Of a stretch of DNA of 42,827 nt, positions 1 through 7,284 are shown one piece after another (the stretch's first letter is position 1; each line of letters begins with the position of its first letter). The stretch is from Planctomycetota bacterium. GTDB taxonomy: Bacteria; Planctomycetota; Brocadiia; JAADGH01. The position numbers and the translations under genes were made by a program. The stretch is taken from positions 1 to 42,827 of the forward strand of contig JAADGH010000003.1 in NCBI GenBank assembly GCA_013152475.1, in the 5' to 3' direction. The notes below the pieces were generated by a model. It was not told the origin of the DNA, made no database searches, and saw only the letters and a list, made by a program, of their open reading frames with translations.

Positions 1-47
1 TCCTCTTGGAGCTGCTTCCGAAGGCCAAGGAGAGCGAAGAGGAATGA
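1..47 (+). CDS. C-terminal tail of an upstream gene (partial)
   Basis: The reading frame beginning at base 3 runs 14 codons (LLELLPKAKESEEE) to a TGA at 45-47. That TGA overlaps the ATG of the next gene as ATGA, the usual sign of translational coupling. Only the acidic tail is visible, so no family can be assigned from sequence. Because DUF21/CBS proteins are often encoded in tandem pairs, a second member of that family is a reasonable guess, but it is inference only. Confidence 0.55.
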   Translation, partial: LLELLPKAKESEEE

Positions 48-1006
48 TCGGCTATCTTCTCCTAATGATCTTCTTCGGCCTCGCCGAGGGGTACTTCTCC
101 GGGTCGGAAACGGGGGCCTACTGCCTGAACAAGGTCCGCCTTCGCTACCGCGCCGAGCAGGGCTGGCGCTCCGCCCTGATCCTCCGGTCGCTCCTGGCCG
201 ACTCGCAAGGCCTGATCTGCACGACTCTGGTAGGCACCAACATCTGCGTGTACCTCTCCACGGCTATCCTGACTGGCTGCCTCGACCGCTGGAATGTGCG
301 CGCCGCCGAACTCGTCAGCACCGCGTGCCTCTCGCCTGTCCTGCTGATCTTTGCCGAGGCAACGCCCAAGAACCTCTTCCAGTTCAAGGCCGACCTGTTT
401 ATGTACAAGCTCGCACCCACACTGGCCTTTTTCCGAAAGCTCTTCGCACCGGTGGTGTGGGCGCTGAAGCGCATTACCAACATCCTGTCCTCCCACGCCG
501 GCGCCATCCGAAGCCGCACGCCGTTCACTGCGCGCCGGCTGGCCTACTTTCTGGAGCAGAGCACCCACGAAGGTGTGCTCACCCCCTACCAGCGCACCAT
601 GGCAGAGAATGTGATGGGTCTCGGCAAAACCCCTGCCAAGGCGGCGATGATCCCGCTGAACGAAGTTACACTTGTCCCCAAAACGATCACCGCCGATGAG
701 TTCCGCGAGCTTGAGGCAAAGAGAAGACACACGCGAATACCGGTATACGAGGGCCGCCGCGAACAGATCGCCGGCGTGGTGAACAGCCTCGATTTCTTCT
801 GCGCAGGTGACGGCAAGACCGTGGCTGACTTGCTGCGTCCCCCCCTTACCATCCCGGCGGACCTGGCTATCGACGATGCGCTCCGCTTCCTGCAGCGCGC
901 CAGATTCCCCATGGGAATTGTGGTCAACGAAAAGAAAGAAGCCGTCGGCATCGTTACCATCAAAGACCTTGTCGAAGAAATCGTCGGCGAATTGGAGGTG
1001 TGGTAA
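44..1006 (+). CDS. DUF21/CBS-domain membrane protein (CNNM/CorC-HlyC family)
   Basis: This is a 320-residue integral membrane protein of the CNNM/CorC family, whose members are linked to Mg2+/Co2+ or Na+ transport. The N-terminal DUF21 part shows the family pattern FSGSETGAY near residues 18-26. Hydrophobic segments lie at about 1-18, 59-78 and 88-108, and the signature EATPKNLF follows. A paired CBS module follows at about residues 205-315, with RIPVYEGRREQIAGVV in the first CBS and MGIVVNEKKEAVGIVTIKDL in the second. The C-terminal CorC_HlyC domain of longer relatives is absent, because the protein ends soon after CBS2. The ATG overlaps the upstream stop, which fixes the start. plsY follows four bases after the stop. 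Family assignment is firm; the transported ion cannot be read from the sequence. Confidence 0.88.
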   Translation: MIGYLLLMIFFGLAEGYFSGSETGAYCLNKVRLRYRAEQGWRSALILRSLLADSQGLICTTLVGTNICVYLSTAILTGCLDRWNVRAAELVSTACLSPVLLIFAEATPKNLFQFKADLFMYKLAPTLAFFRKLFAPVVWALKRITNILSSHAGAIRSRTPFTARRLAYFLEQSTHEGVLTPYQRTMAENVMGLGKTPAKAAMIPLNEVTLVPKTITADEFRELEAKRRHTRIPVYEGRREQIAGVVNSLDFFCAGDGKTVADLLRPPLTIPADLAIDDALRFLQRARFPMGIVVNEKKEAVGIVTIKDLVEEIVGELEVW

Positions 1007-1010
1007 CCCC

Positions 1011-1706
1011 ATGGACAGCGGACTCGTCATCTCGATTGTGGGCGTTGTCGTCTCGTATTTGTTGGGCGCGATCCCGTTTGGGTTTATTATCGCAAAGGTC
1101 TTCAGGGGAGTGGATGTCCGTGCGCACGGCAGCGGCAACATCGGCGCCACGAACGTCGGGCGGGTGTTGGGGCGCAAATGGGGCCTGCTCGCGCTCGTGC
1201 TGGACATCGCCAAGGGCTTCGGCCCTGCGGCGCTGGCGGCGTTCGCCCTGGGCGAGTTCAGCATCGGGGGCGCGTGCCCGAGCACGGCGGTTACCCTCTG
1301 CGGCGCCGCGGCCATCTGCGGGCATATCTGGCCCATCTACTTGCGATTCAAAGGCGGCAAGGGTGTGGCCACGAGCTGCGGCGTGCTGCTTTACCTTGAA
1401 CCGGTGGGGACGCTCGCGGCCGTGGCCGTGTGGGTCGTAGCGGTCCTGATCTGGCGATACGTCTCGCTCGGGTCGATCCTCGCGGCCACCGTGCTCGTCG
1501 TCTACGTTCTAACCATGTCCCCCCGGCGGGGCGGAAACGCCGTGCCGCTGATCGTGTTCGGCATCCTCATGGCGGCCCTCGTCATCATCCGCCATCGCTC
1601 CAACATCGGCCGCCTGCTCAACGGCACGGAGAATCGCGTGGGGGGAAAGAAAAAGAAACAGGAAGAAGCGGCGGCGTCCGATCCCCCGACGCAACCGGAG
1701 GAGTAA
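1011..1706 (+). CDS. plsY: Acyl-phosphate:glycerol-3-phosphate acyltransferase PlsY
   Basis: PlsY transfers an acyl group from acyl-phosphate to glycerol-3-phosphate, the first committed step of phospholipid synthesis in most bacteria, at the inner membrane. The start at 1011 (MDSGLVIS) is preceded by GGAGGTG at 994-1000; a longer upstream frame exists but overlaps the previous gene. The 231-residue product has several membrane spans and the three cytosolic motifs. Motif 1 is GSGNIGATN at residues 40-48, motif 2 is RFKGGKGVATSCG at about 112-124, and motif 3 contains HRSNIGRLLNGTE near 194-206. A basic, low-complexity tail (GGKKKKQEEAAAS) ends the protein. It is a little longer than typical 200-residue PlsY because of this tail. 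It probably shares a transcript with the preceding gene. Confidence 0.96.
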   Translation: MDSGLVISIVGVVVSYLLGAIPFGFIIAKVFRGVDVRAHGSGNIGATNVGRVLGRKWGLLALVLDIAKGFGPAALAAFALGEFSIGGACPSTAVTLCGAAAICGHIWPIYLRFKGGKGVATSCGVLLYLEPVGTLAAVAVWVVAVLIWRYVSLGSILAATVLVVYVLTMSPRRGGNAVPLIVFGILMAALVIIRHRSNIGRLLNGTENRVGGKKKKQEEAAASDPPTQPEE

Positions 1707-1719
1707 GCGACGACGAGAC

Positions 1720-1886
1720 GTGCGTGCGTATGGCCTGTCTCTTCTGGTGTTCATAGTGACAGCAACCTTGCACTGCGGCAAAGGGCCCGGGCCGTCAAGG
1801 TGGACCACAAAGACGTGGCAGAGCGGCTCAGGAAGCACGGGGGGCGCGGGCGAAGCTACTTGCGCCGTGCCTGCTGCTCCATGTAG
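1720..1886 (+). pseudogene. Apparent remnant of an ankyrin-repeat lipoprotein gene
   Basis: From a GTG at 1720 the frame encodes a lipoprotein-like signal (MRAYGLSLLVFIVTATLHCG, lipobox-like before Cys). It then drifts into low-complexity sequence and is open to 1905. In another frame, 1800-1886 encodes VDHKDVAERLRKHGGRGR and stops. That segment closely matches the last ankyrin repeat of the ankyrin lipoprotein at 6553-7044 (KDVAEVLRRHGGKTK). A signal peptide joined out of frame to the final repeat suggests that the central repeats were deleted and the frame lost. The remnant overlaps the 3' end of the opposite-strand gene at 1856. This reading is inference from a short match. Confidence 0.35.
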
Positions 1887-2209
1887 CGCTCGAACACGGC
1901 GGTGATGATCCGGTGGGACAGCTCGTCGAGGTCGGGCAGGCGGGCCATCGAGGGCGCACGGGAGTAGAGCTCCGACGCGCAGATCAGGAGCAGGTGCCGC
2001 GTGTCCTCATCGAATTGGAGAAACCCCTCGCGCCGCTCGTTGTCTTCCATGACGAACAGTCGCTTCCACGCGCGGCACAGGTCCTTCTCCCTCTGGGCGA
2101 GGACCCCTTGCAGATTAGGCACGCTCTGGGCCCAGCCCCGCGCCGCGGCCACATCCGCGTGCGTAACAAAGGACACCATGTATTGTCTCAGCTCCCTGAG
2201 CCTGGCCAT
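1856..2209 (-). CDS. Hypothetical protein downstream of larA
   Basis: An open frame of about 117 residues, mostly helical and charged (MARLRELRQYM...YMEQQARRK), follows larA on the same strand. I recognise no domain. It lacks a signal peptide and membrane segments, and is rich in Arg, Glu and Leu with scattered Cys. The start is uncertain. The ATG at 2209 has no clear ribosome site. A GTG at 2233 has GGGAG about 10 bases upstream, and the frame stays open to a TTG at 2284, just after the larA stop. Placement suggests co-transcription with larA, but nothing links it functionally. The 3' end overlaps the ankyrin-like remnant on the other strand. Confidence 0.5.
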   Translation of the reverse strand: MARLRELRQYMVSFVTHADVAAARGWAQSVPNLQGVLAQREKDLCRAWKRLFVMEDNERREGFLQFDEDTRHLLLICASELYSRAPSMARLPDLDELSHRIITAVFERYMEQQARRK

Positions 2210-2288
2210 GTCTGGTTCCGATGCAGGCGACACACCTCTGCTTCTCCCGATGATACCGAACGGGCTGACACACTTCAACCCCAAAGCC

Positions 2289-3548
2289 CTACTCGTCCGC
2301 CAGCCGTGTCAACGTCAGTGTGGCCTGCGGCAGGACGAGGATCGAGTCGGCCTGCGCAATCAGCGCGTCAATCCCTTCCATCGACCGAACCGGATGCATC
2401 ATCCACGCCCGAACCCGGCCGGGGGGGAGCTCGGAGTAGAGATAAACCCTCGCCCGCTGCACCTCCCGAGCGATCTGGTAGGCCTTGTGGCCGCCCATGA
2501 TGAAGTTCTCTTTGATCCGCAGGATGATCTCCTCCGGGTCAAAGGCCCCGTCCATCCACTTCTCGAACGTTTCCGACCCGCTCCCCTCCGGGCACCGCGC
2601 GGTGACGAGGACGCTTCCCCCCGGCTTCACGTCGAGGCTCGCCTCCTCGATGGCCTTCTGGGCCTGATAGAGCTCAATGTCCTTGGGGTGGCCGCCGGGA
2701 GAGGCGATGACGAGATCGGCCTTGTCGGGGATATCGACGAGATACATCTTGTCGACAAACGTGCACGCCTCGCGGAAGGACAGGTCCGGGTCGCCCGACC
2801 GTGCGGCGACGATGCGGTGCTCGGCATCCATGGCCACGCTCAAATTGTAGTCCACCCCCGCCATCCGGCCGACTTCGTCGATCTCCTCGCGGACGGGATT
2901 GCCGTCGATGCGGCCGGGTCCCGTGCCGGGCAGGTCCATGCGGGAGTGATTCATCCGTATGGCATCGGCGCTGGCCATGCCGGGATAGACGCCCTTTGCA
3001 CCGCCACCGTAGCCGCAGAACTGATGGTACTCCACGTCGCCGGTGAGAATCTTGAACTCGGCGTCCATGAAGGTTTTGTTGACGGCGATCTCCGTGCCGA
3101 GTCGAGTGGTCCCGAGAGAGACCAGTCCGTCCGGGTTCTTCGCATCGTGGTTCTCGATGTGGAGCTTGCCCTTCCAGCGGCCGAGGATGGGGCCCATCTC
3201 GATCCGCGTCAGGCCGCGATGCAGGCCGGTGGCGACGATGACCTTGATGTTCTTCGTCAGGACGCCCGCCGCTTCGATCTCCTCCATGACAGCATCGAGG
3301 AGCAGGGCCGATGGCGCGGGCCGAGAGACATCCTCGACAACGATGGCGACGCTGCTTGCGCCCTTGACCTTCTCGCGAAGTTGCGGCGCACCGACGGGGC
3401 TCGCCAGGGCCTTGCGAAGCTCGGCCATGGGGTCGGCGGCGGGCGGAAGGGGTCGCGGCTCGACCACCGCGAGAAGCTTTTCCTCGGGTACTGCAATCGT
3501 CAGGTGTCCGTCGCCGTAGGGGAGCTCGATTGTCTTTTGCACTGTCAT
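2289..3548 (-). CDS. larA: Nickel-pincer-dependent lactate racemase family protein (LarA-like, DUF2088)
   Basis: LarA enzymes racemise lactate, or related 2-hydroxyacids, with a nickel pincer nucleotide covalently bound to lysine. The start chosen is ATG 3548 (MTVQKTIELPYGDG), giving 419 residues; an upstream in-frame extension looks non-coding. The N-terminal domain contains the family segment around ATGLHRGLT with His110. The cofactor region reads YHQFCGYGGGAKGVYPG with His175 and Lys185, followed by His201 in RMNHSRMD. By my numbering these line up within one or two residues of His108, His174, Lys184 and His200 of Lactobacillus plantarum LarA, so the catalytic set is intact. The C-terminal domain has the expected SPGGHPKDIELYQAQKA pattern. 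No larB, larC or larE lies in the window, so cofactor genes must be elsewhere. Substrate specificity is unknown, since many homologues act on other hydroxyacids. Confidence 0.9.
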   Translation of the reverse strand: MTVQKTIELPYGDGHLTIAVPEEKLLAVVEPRPLPPAADPMAELRKALASPVGAPQLREKVKGASSVAIVVEDVSRPAPSALLLDAVMEEIEAAGVLTKNIKVIVATGLHRGLTRIEMGPILGRWKGKLHIENHDAKNPDGLVSLGTTRLGTEIAVNKTFMDAEFKILTGDVEYHQFCGYGGGAKGVYPGMASADAIRMNHSRMDLPGTGPGRIDGNPVREEIDEVGRMAGVDYNLSVAMDAEHRIVAARSGDPDLSFREACTFVDKMYLVDIPDKADLVIASPGGHPKDIELYQAQKAIEEASLDVKPGGSVLVTARCPEGSGSETFEKWMDGAFDPEEIILRIKENFIMGGHKAYQIAREVQRARVYLYSELPPGRVRAWMMHPVRSMEGIDALIAQADSILVLPQATLTLTRLADE

Positions 3549-3591
3549 CACGCTATGGGTCCGGGTGTTTCGTCTTGCCCCGCCTGCTCTG

Positions 3592-3620
3592 ATGGTATCG
3601 CACGCCGCCCCGAAAGTCAA
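3592..3620 (-). promoter_or_regulatory. Sigma70-type promoter for larA
   Basis: On the minus strand, TTGACT (3615-3620), a 17-base spacer and TACCAT (3592-3597) lie about 45 bases upstream of the larA ATG. The 208-base gap 3549-3756 holds no other gene. It contains an AT-rich patch just after the metallophosphoesterase gene. Confidence 0.55.
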
Positions 3621-3756
3621 TGCGGTGTGGCGGCACAGGAACACAGGAAGTGGAATGAAACGTCCTGCTACCGCGGCGTGTACAGTCAGCACTTATTCCG
3701 TAACTATCAGATACATCGCCAGTTAACTATACCCGGTTTATACATTTCCGGCGGTA

Positions 3757-4473
3757 TTAAGAAGGCCGTGGAATGGAGCGGACGTCGACGACGCCCTGTT
3801 GCAAAAAACGACACCAGCAGTTGATGAAGGCCCCCCGAAGTGGTAGTGCGCGAACGTCGCGCTGCGTCCGGGCCACGTCATACGCCGCACGGAAGAACTC
3901 CACCCGCCGCGCCTCGAAAACGGCGTAGCTGATTCGGGGGTCGCCGTCGCGCTGCTGGCCCAGGCTGCCGGGGTCGATCAGGCGCACGCCGCCTACCGTC
4001 CGGTCCACCGAACGGTGGTTATGCCCGACGAAGATCATCTCCCCCGGCATAGTCTGGATGCGCTCGGCGATCTCTTCGTCCGAAGTCTCGGGCGTGATGT
4101 AAGGCCCTGGCAGGCGGTGCTCCAGATGCACACGGACCCCGTCCCAGGTTTCGTCGGCAACGGTGGGCAGGTTTCGGATCATGTCACGGTCGCGTTCGGT
4201 CAGTTGTGCCTTCGTCCACTGGTCCCACTCGTAACCATCGCGGAAGGCGCCGGCCGGTGGCGGCTCGCGGTCGGTGATGGCATCGAGATCGTGGTTGCCG
4301 GCCAGAACGAGATCGAAGCGATCCACGACAAGGTCGAGGCATTCCTTCGGGTGGGGACCGTAGCTGATGGCATCGCCGAGGAAGACCCGGCGGTCCACCT
4401 CGTCCGCCCTCCCCAGAACGGCCTCCACCCCCGGCAGGTTGGCATGGGCATCGGCGCAGATGAGCACGCGCAT
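3757..4473 (-). CDS. Calcineurin-like metallophosphoesterase
   Basis: This is a 238-residue cytosolic metallophosphoesterase of the small YfcE/MJ0936-like type, a family that hydrolyses phosphomono- or diesters with a two-metal centre. The motifs run in order: DAHAN at residues 8-12 (Asp and His ligands), GDAISYGP near 33-40, GNHDLD near 59-64, then VGHNH near 144-148 and DPGSLGQQRDGDP near 161-173. Together these give the complete metal set. The start ATG shares one base with the stop of the sugar isomerase-like gene upstream (TGATG), so the two are translationally coupled. It is the last gene of the operon that begins at 7044. Substrate is not predictable. Confidence 0.9.
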   Translation of the reverse strand: MRVLICADAHANLPGVEAVLGRADEVDRRVFLGDAISYGPHPKECLDLVVDRFDLVLAGNHDLDAITDREPPPAGAFRDGYEWDQWTKAQLTERDRDMIRNLPTVADETWDGVRVHLEHRLPGPYITPETSDEEIAERIQTMPGEMIFVGHNHRSVDRTVGGVRLIDPGSLGQQRDGDPRISYAVFEARRVEFFRAAYDVARTQRDVRALPLRGAFINCWCRFLQQGVVDVRSIPRPS

Positions 4474-5297
4474 CAGGTCGGCCTCGTACGGTTCACAATC
4501 TCGCGCAGTCGGTCCCGGCTCTGCACCATCTCCTCCGGTGTGTTTTGGTCGGGGCTTACCTCCAGGCAGAGGCCGCCCTTGTATCCGATGGCGTGCAGGG
4601 CGGTGGCGATCTCCTCGAAGTCGATGTTCCCCTTGCCGACGGCCAGGTGGTCGTGCGTACCATCGTAGTCGTGCATGTGCATGAGGAAAACACGGTCGGA
4701 AAAGGCCCGGATGACGCCGCCGATGGAGCCATAGTCCCGGTATCCCGCGCCGTTGCCGGTGGACATATGGCCTACGTCGAGGGTGAGGCCCACGTTGGGG
4801 AAGCCCGTCTCGCGCACAAGCTCGTAGTCCTTCGACAACTCTACGCCGATAAGGACATCGCTCTTCGCCGCGCTCTCGCCCAGGCGCTTGAGGGACTCGA
4901 TCATCATGTCCCGCGCTTTCGGGTCGCGGGCCATGCTGGGGCTCACATCGGCATGGATGGTCACTGTCTCCGCGCCGATCCGGTCGGCCAGGGCGATCGA
5001 CATCTCAAGTTCGCTGAGGCAGGTATCGAGGACGCGCGGGTTGCGCACGGCGAGGAAGGTGTCATACGGTGCAAAGGGCGCGTGGACGTCGGCTTCCTCG
5101 AAGGCCGATACGGCCTCACGCAGGCGCTCGATCTCCGCCTCCGATTTTCCGAAGGGACAGAAGCCCTGCCAGACGCCCTCCACGCCCGGGGCCGCGTGGA
5201 AGCTGACTTCCTCGAATTTGTTCTCACGAATCCACTCGATCTGCTCGAACAGATCGACCCTATCCCCGATCCGCCAGGCCATTTTTCCGATTTTCAT
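4473..5297 (-). CDS. Sugar phosphate isomerase/epimerase-type TIM-barrel protein
   Basis: The 274-residue protein has the xylose-isomerase-like/AP-endonuclease-2 TIM barrel used by sugar isomerases, epimerases and inosose dehydratase relatives. Features visible are TVTIHADVS (strand with a His ligand), a GVELSKD strand with Glu, GLTLDVGHMSTG with Asp-x-x-His, MHMHDYDG, then HLAVGKGNIDFEEI and CLEVSP near the C-terminus. This is the standard set of metal ligands and phosphate-side glycines. GAGGT about seven bases before the ATG supports the start. It sits ten bases after a small secreted-protein gene and overlaps the metallophosphoesterase gene by one base. The specific sugar substrate cannot be assigned. 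Confidence 0.85.
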   Translation of the reverse strand: MKIGKMAWRIGDRVDLFEQIEWIRENKFEEVSFHAAPGVEGVWQGFCPFGKSEAEIERLREAVSAFEEADVHAPFAPYDTFLAVRNPRVLDTCLSELEMSIALADRIGAETVTIHADVSPSMARDPKARDMMIESLKRLGESAAKSDVLIGVELSKDYELVRETGFPNVGLTLDVGHMSTGNGAGYRDYGSIGGVIRAFSDRVFLMHMHDYDGTHDHLAVGKGNIDFEEIATALHAIGYKGGLCLEVSPDQNTPEEMVQSRDRLREIVNRTRPT

Positions 5298-5306
5298 CTG
5301 ACTACC

Positions 5307-5639
5307 TCACTTCGCTGTCATCAGTTCCACGATGGCGTCCGCCACGCGTCCCCGGAGGGCCTCGTAATCCGCCGGACCCAGGCGCGCCATCGTCTCGCGG
5401 ACGTCGAACTCGTTGTATGGGTTCAGTATCTTCTGCAATTTTTTCTCCGCCTGGGCTGTCGCCTCCGCGCTCTCCGCGTTGGCCCAGATGTTCCGTTGCT
5501 TCTGGGTCAGGTTCCACGACCGGGAGCCCTCGAAGCCATCGAGAACCTTGGTACGCGGGGCCGGCCCTTTCTCCTGGGCGATGGTCAATGCCCCCAGGAG
5601 AAGGATCGGGGGAAGCAGTCCACTGGTTCGCACCTTCAT
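5307..5639 (-). CDS. Small secreted protein of unknown function
   Basis: A 110-residue protein begins MKVRTSGLLPPILLLGALTI, a short signal peptide without a lipobox Cys. The mature part is charged and probably helical, with no recognised domain (for example NLTQKQRNIWANAESAEAT and YEALRGRVADAIVELMTAK). The start was chosen at 5639 because GAGGGAG sits six bases upstream. An ATG at 5654 that overlaps the esterase stop as ATGA is also possible and would add five residues. The position between an esterase and a sugar isomerase-like gene on overlapping transcripts implies co-expression. Its role is unknown. Confidence 0.7.
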   Translation of the reverse strand: MKVRTSGLLPPILLLGALTIAQEKGPAPRTKVLDGFEGSRSWNLTQKQRNIWANAESAEATAQAEKKLQKILNPYNEFDVRETMARLGPADYEALRGRVADAIVELMTAK

Positions 5640-5650
5640 CATAGACTCCC

Positions 5651-6556
5651 TCATTCCTTCAGGAAATCGAGCACCGCCTGGTTCACGATCTCTTTGTCGT
5701 AGTCCAAGGTGATGATGTGGTTCGAGTTGTCGAGCCAGACAAGTCTTTTCTCTTCCGAGCCGAGGGCGTCGTGGATGGCCTGCGCCCCCTCAGGCGCGGC
5801 GGCATCGTCGTGCCGGGCATGGATGATGAGCGTCGGTGTTCTCACTTCCGGCGGCGCATCGGCGACGGCCCTGCCGAGGGCCATCAGGTTCTGGATGGCC
5901 TTCGTGGGGACGTGGTTGTAGGCAATGTGGTTCTTCCAGGCCGTCTTGTCGTTCAGCATGAGCCTGCCCATCTTGTTCACATAGCGGAACAGGAACGCCC
6001 CGGCATCGACGTAGGCTTCTGGAGGGAGGAGATAGTACCACTTGTAGGTCACACGATAGTACGGCGACAGCAGGACGAGCTTGTGGGGATGGTGCTCCCG
6101 CGCAAGCTGGAGGGCCAGGGCCGCGCCCATGGAGATGCCGGCGACGCTGACGGTCTCGTGCCCCTGCTTCAGTTTCAGGTATTCACTTTCAACGGCGTGA
6201 TACCAGTCGCGCCATGTCACCGTTTCCAGATCGTCCGGCCGTGTGCCGTGCCCCGGCAGAAGGGGACAGGAAACGGAGAACCCCGCCTCGGCCAGGCGCT
6301 CGCCGAGCTCCCGGACCTCCGCGGGTGAGCTGGTGAACCCGTGAATCAGAAGGCAGGCCCGCGGGCCGCGCTCGATGAAGAACGGTTCGGCGCCCTTGAT
6401 GATCCCTGTCTCGGGCGACCGTTCGCACGATGCCGCCTCCCGCTCGACGGCGCCCCGGCTGGCGCAGGAGAACACGATCAGCGCCACGACCAGGAGCACG
6501 GGAATGCCGAGCAGATAGCGCAGCAGATTGTATTTCGCTTTTCCGGAAATCGTCAT
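5651..6556 (-). CDS. Alpha/beta hydrolase, carboxylesterase/monoacylglycerol-lipase type, membrane-anchored
   Basis: A 301-residue serine hydrolase. The N-terminus has a membrane segment (about residues 12-31, LGIPVLLVVALIVFSCAS) that could be a signal anchor or a lipoprotein signal ending at Cys29. The catalytic domain shows the oxyanion loop HGFTSSPAE, the nucleophile elbow AGISMGAAL, the acid in IHARHDDAAAP and the catalytic His in NSNHIITLDYD. The last pattern is typical of Est30-like carboxylesterases, which cleave short-chain esters or monoglycerides. Its start overlaps the ankyrin gene stop by four bases, and its stop overlaps the ATG at 5654. Natural substrate is unknown; a role in lipid or envelope ester turnover fits its predicted location. 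Confidence 0.87.
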   Translation of the reverse strand: MTISGKAKYNLLRYLLGIPVLLVVALIVFSCASRGAVEREAASCERSPETGIIKGAEPFFIERGPRACLLIHGFTSSPAEVRELGERLAEAGFSVSCPLLPGHGTRPDDLETVTWRDWYHAVESEYLKLKQGHETVSVAGISMGAALALQLAREHHPHKLVLLSPYYRVTYKWYYLLPPEAYVDAGAFLFRYVNKMGRLMLNDKTAWKNHIAYNHVPTKAIQNLMALGRAVADAPPEVRTPTLIIHARHDDAAAPEGAQAIHDALGSEEKRLVWLDNSNHIITLDYDKEIVNQAVLDFLKE

Positions 6557-7044
6557 GGGGCCTTCTGCCCGGGCTGGCCGGCCGAATTCAGCTCCTTTTT
6601 TGTCTTTCCGCCGTGCCGGCGCAGCACCTCCGCTACGTCTTTCGCATTGTTGAACATGGCATGGGCCAGCGGCGTCTCTCCCTCGGCGTCCCGGGCGTTC
6701 ACGTCAGCGCCCTTGCTCAGGAACAGCTCCGCGGCCTTCGGCTGATGGTATTTCGCGGCGATGTGGAGAGGGGTGTAGCCGTGGTTGTCCTTCGCCGTCA
6801 CGTCCGCCCCTTTCTCGACCAGGAACGCGACGCCGTCCATCGCCCCCTTGGCGGTCAGGATATGCAGCGCAGTCCAGCCGTATTCATCCTTCTGCCCGAT
6901 GTCGGCGCCGGCGTTGATGAGCCGTTTTACGGCCGCGATGTCCCCGGCCTTCGCGGCATGAAGCATCTCGCTTTCCTGCCGGCCGCACTGGCAGTTCATC
7001 ACACACCATCCCAGGAGCAACACCACCGGAATCCGTCGCGTCAT
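6553..7044 (-). CDS. Secreted ankyrin-repeat protein, probable lipoprotein
   Basis: A 163-residue protein with a signal sequence (MTRRIPVVLLLGWCVMNCQC) that ends in a Cys cluster, so it is probably lipidated although the lipobox is not canonical. It then has about four ankyrin repeats, a fold used for protein binding. Repeats are visible as MLHAAKAGDIAAVKRLINAG, GWTALHILTAKGAMDG, GYTPLHIAAKYHQPKAA and GETPLAHAMFNNAKDVA. GAAAGG-like bases (GAAAGG) directly precede the ATG, and a good promoter lies 48 bases upstream. It is the first gene of a five-gene leftward operon and overlaps the esterase gene by four bases. The binding partner may be the esterase, which is inferred from coupling only. Confidence 0.88.
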   Translation of the reverse strand: MTRRIPVVLLLGWCVMNCQCGRQESEMLHAAKAGDIAAVKRLINAGADIGQKDEYGWTALHILTAKGAMDGVAFLVEKGADVTAKDNHGYTPLHIAAKYHQPKAAELFLSKGADVNARDAEGETPLAHAMFNNAKDVAEVLRRHGGKTKKELNSAGQPGQKAP

Positions 7045-7091
7045 GCCATCCTTTCATACCTCTTGGCCGCGTTGTTTCAGTCGCCGTATTG

Positions 7092-7121
7092 ATTGTATGG
7101 TGTCCGGATGCGCCAAGTCAA
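7092..7121 (-). promoter_or_regulatory. Sigma70-type promoter for the ankyrin-esterase operon
   Basis: On the minus strand TTGACT (7116-7121), an 18-base spacer and TACAAT (7092-7097) precede the ankyrin gene by 47 bases. It is divergent from the ribE promoter within the 240-base gap 7045-7284. Confidence 0.6.
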
Positions 7122-7223
7122 AGGGAAACCCCGATGGGGCAAGCAGCCGACAGTACGCGCCCGGCGACACGGACGGCATCTCAACCGCTGATCCTCGCAT
7201 TTGAGAGAGAGCTGACTTCGGAC

Positions 7224-7251
7224 TTGAAAAGCGACCCCAAATGATTACACT
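7224..7251 (+). promoter_or_regulatory. Sigma70-type promoter for the ribE operon
   Basis: TTGAAA (7224-7229), a 16-base spacer and TACACT (7246-7251) lie 33 bases upstream of the ribE ATG. No FMN riboswitch is visible in the leader, which is too short to hold one. Confidence 0.5.
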
Positions 7252-7284
7252 ATTGAGGCTTCTCTTGCGGAAAGGTGCGGCAAT

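Noticed and set aside
62-1336. Long antisense open frame over the DUF21/CBS and plsY genes
   Set aside because: It is the mirror of two genes with clear domains. It is rich in Ala, Arg, Gly and His with no motif; GC-rich DNA leaves such antisense frames open. The same applies to long antisense frames at 2001-3824, 9804-11525, 24343-26598, 28473-31064, 31220-34057 and 34204-36453.
7045-7284. FMN riboswitch ahead of ribE
   Set aside because: The predicted transcript start is about 25 bases before the ATG, and none of the FMN aptamer core bases are present.
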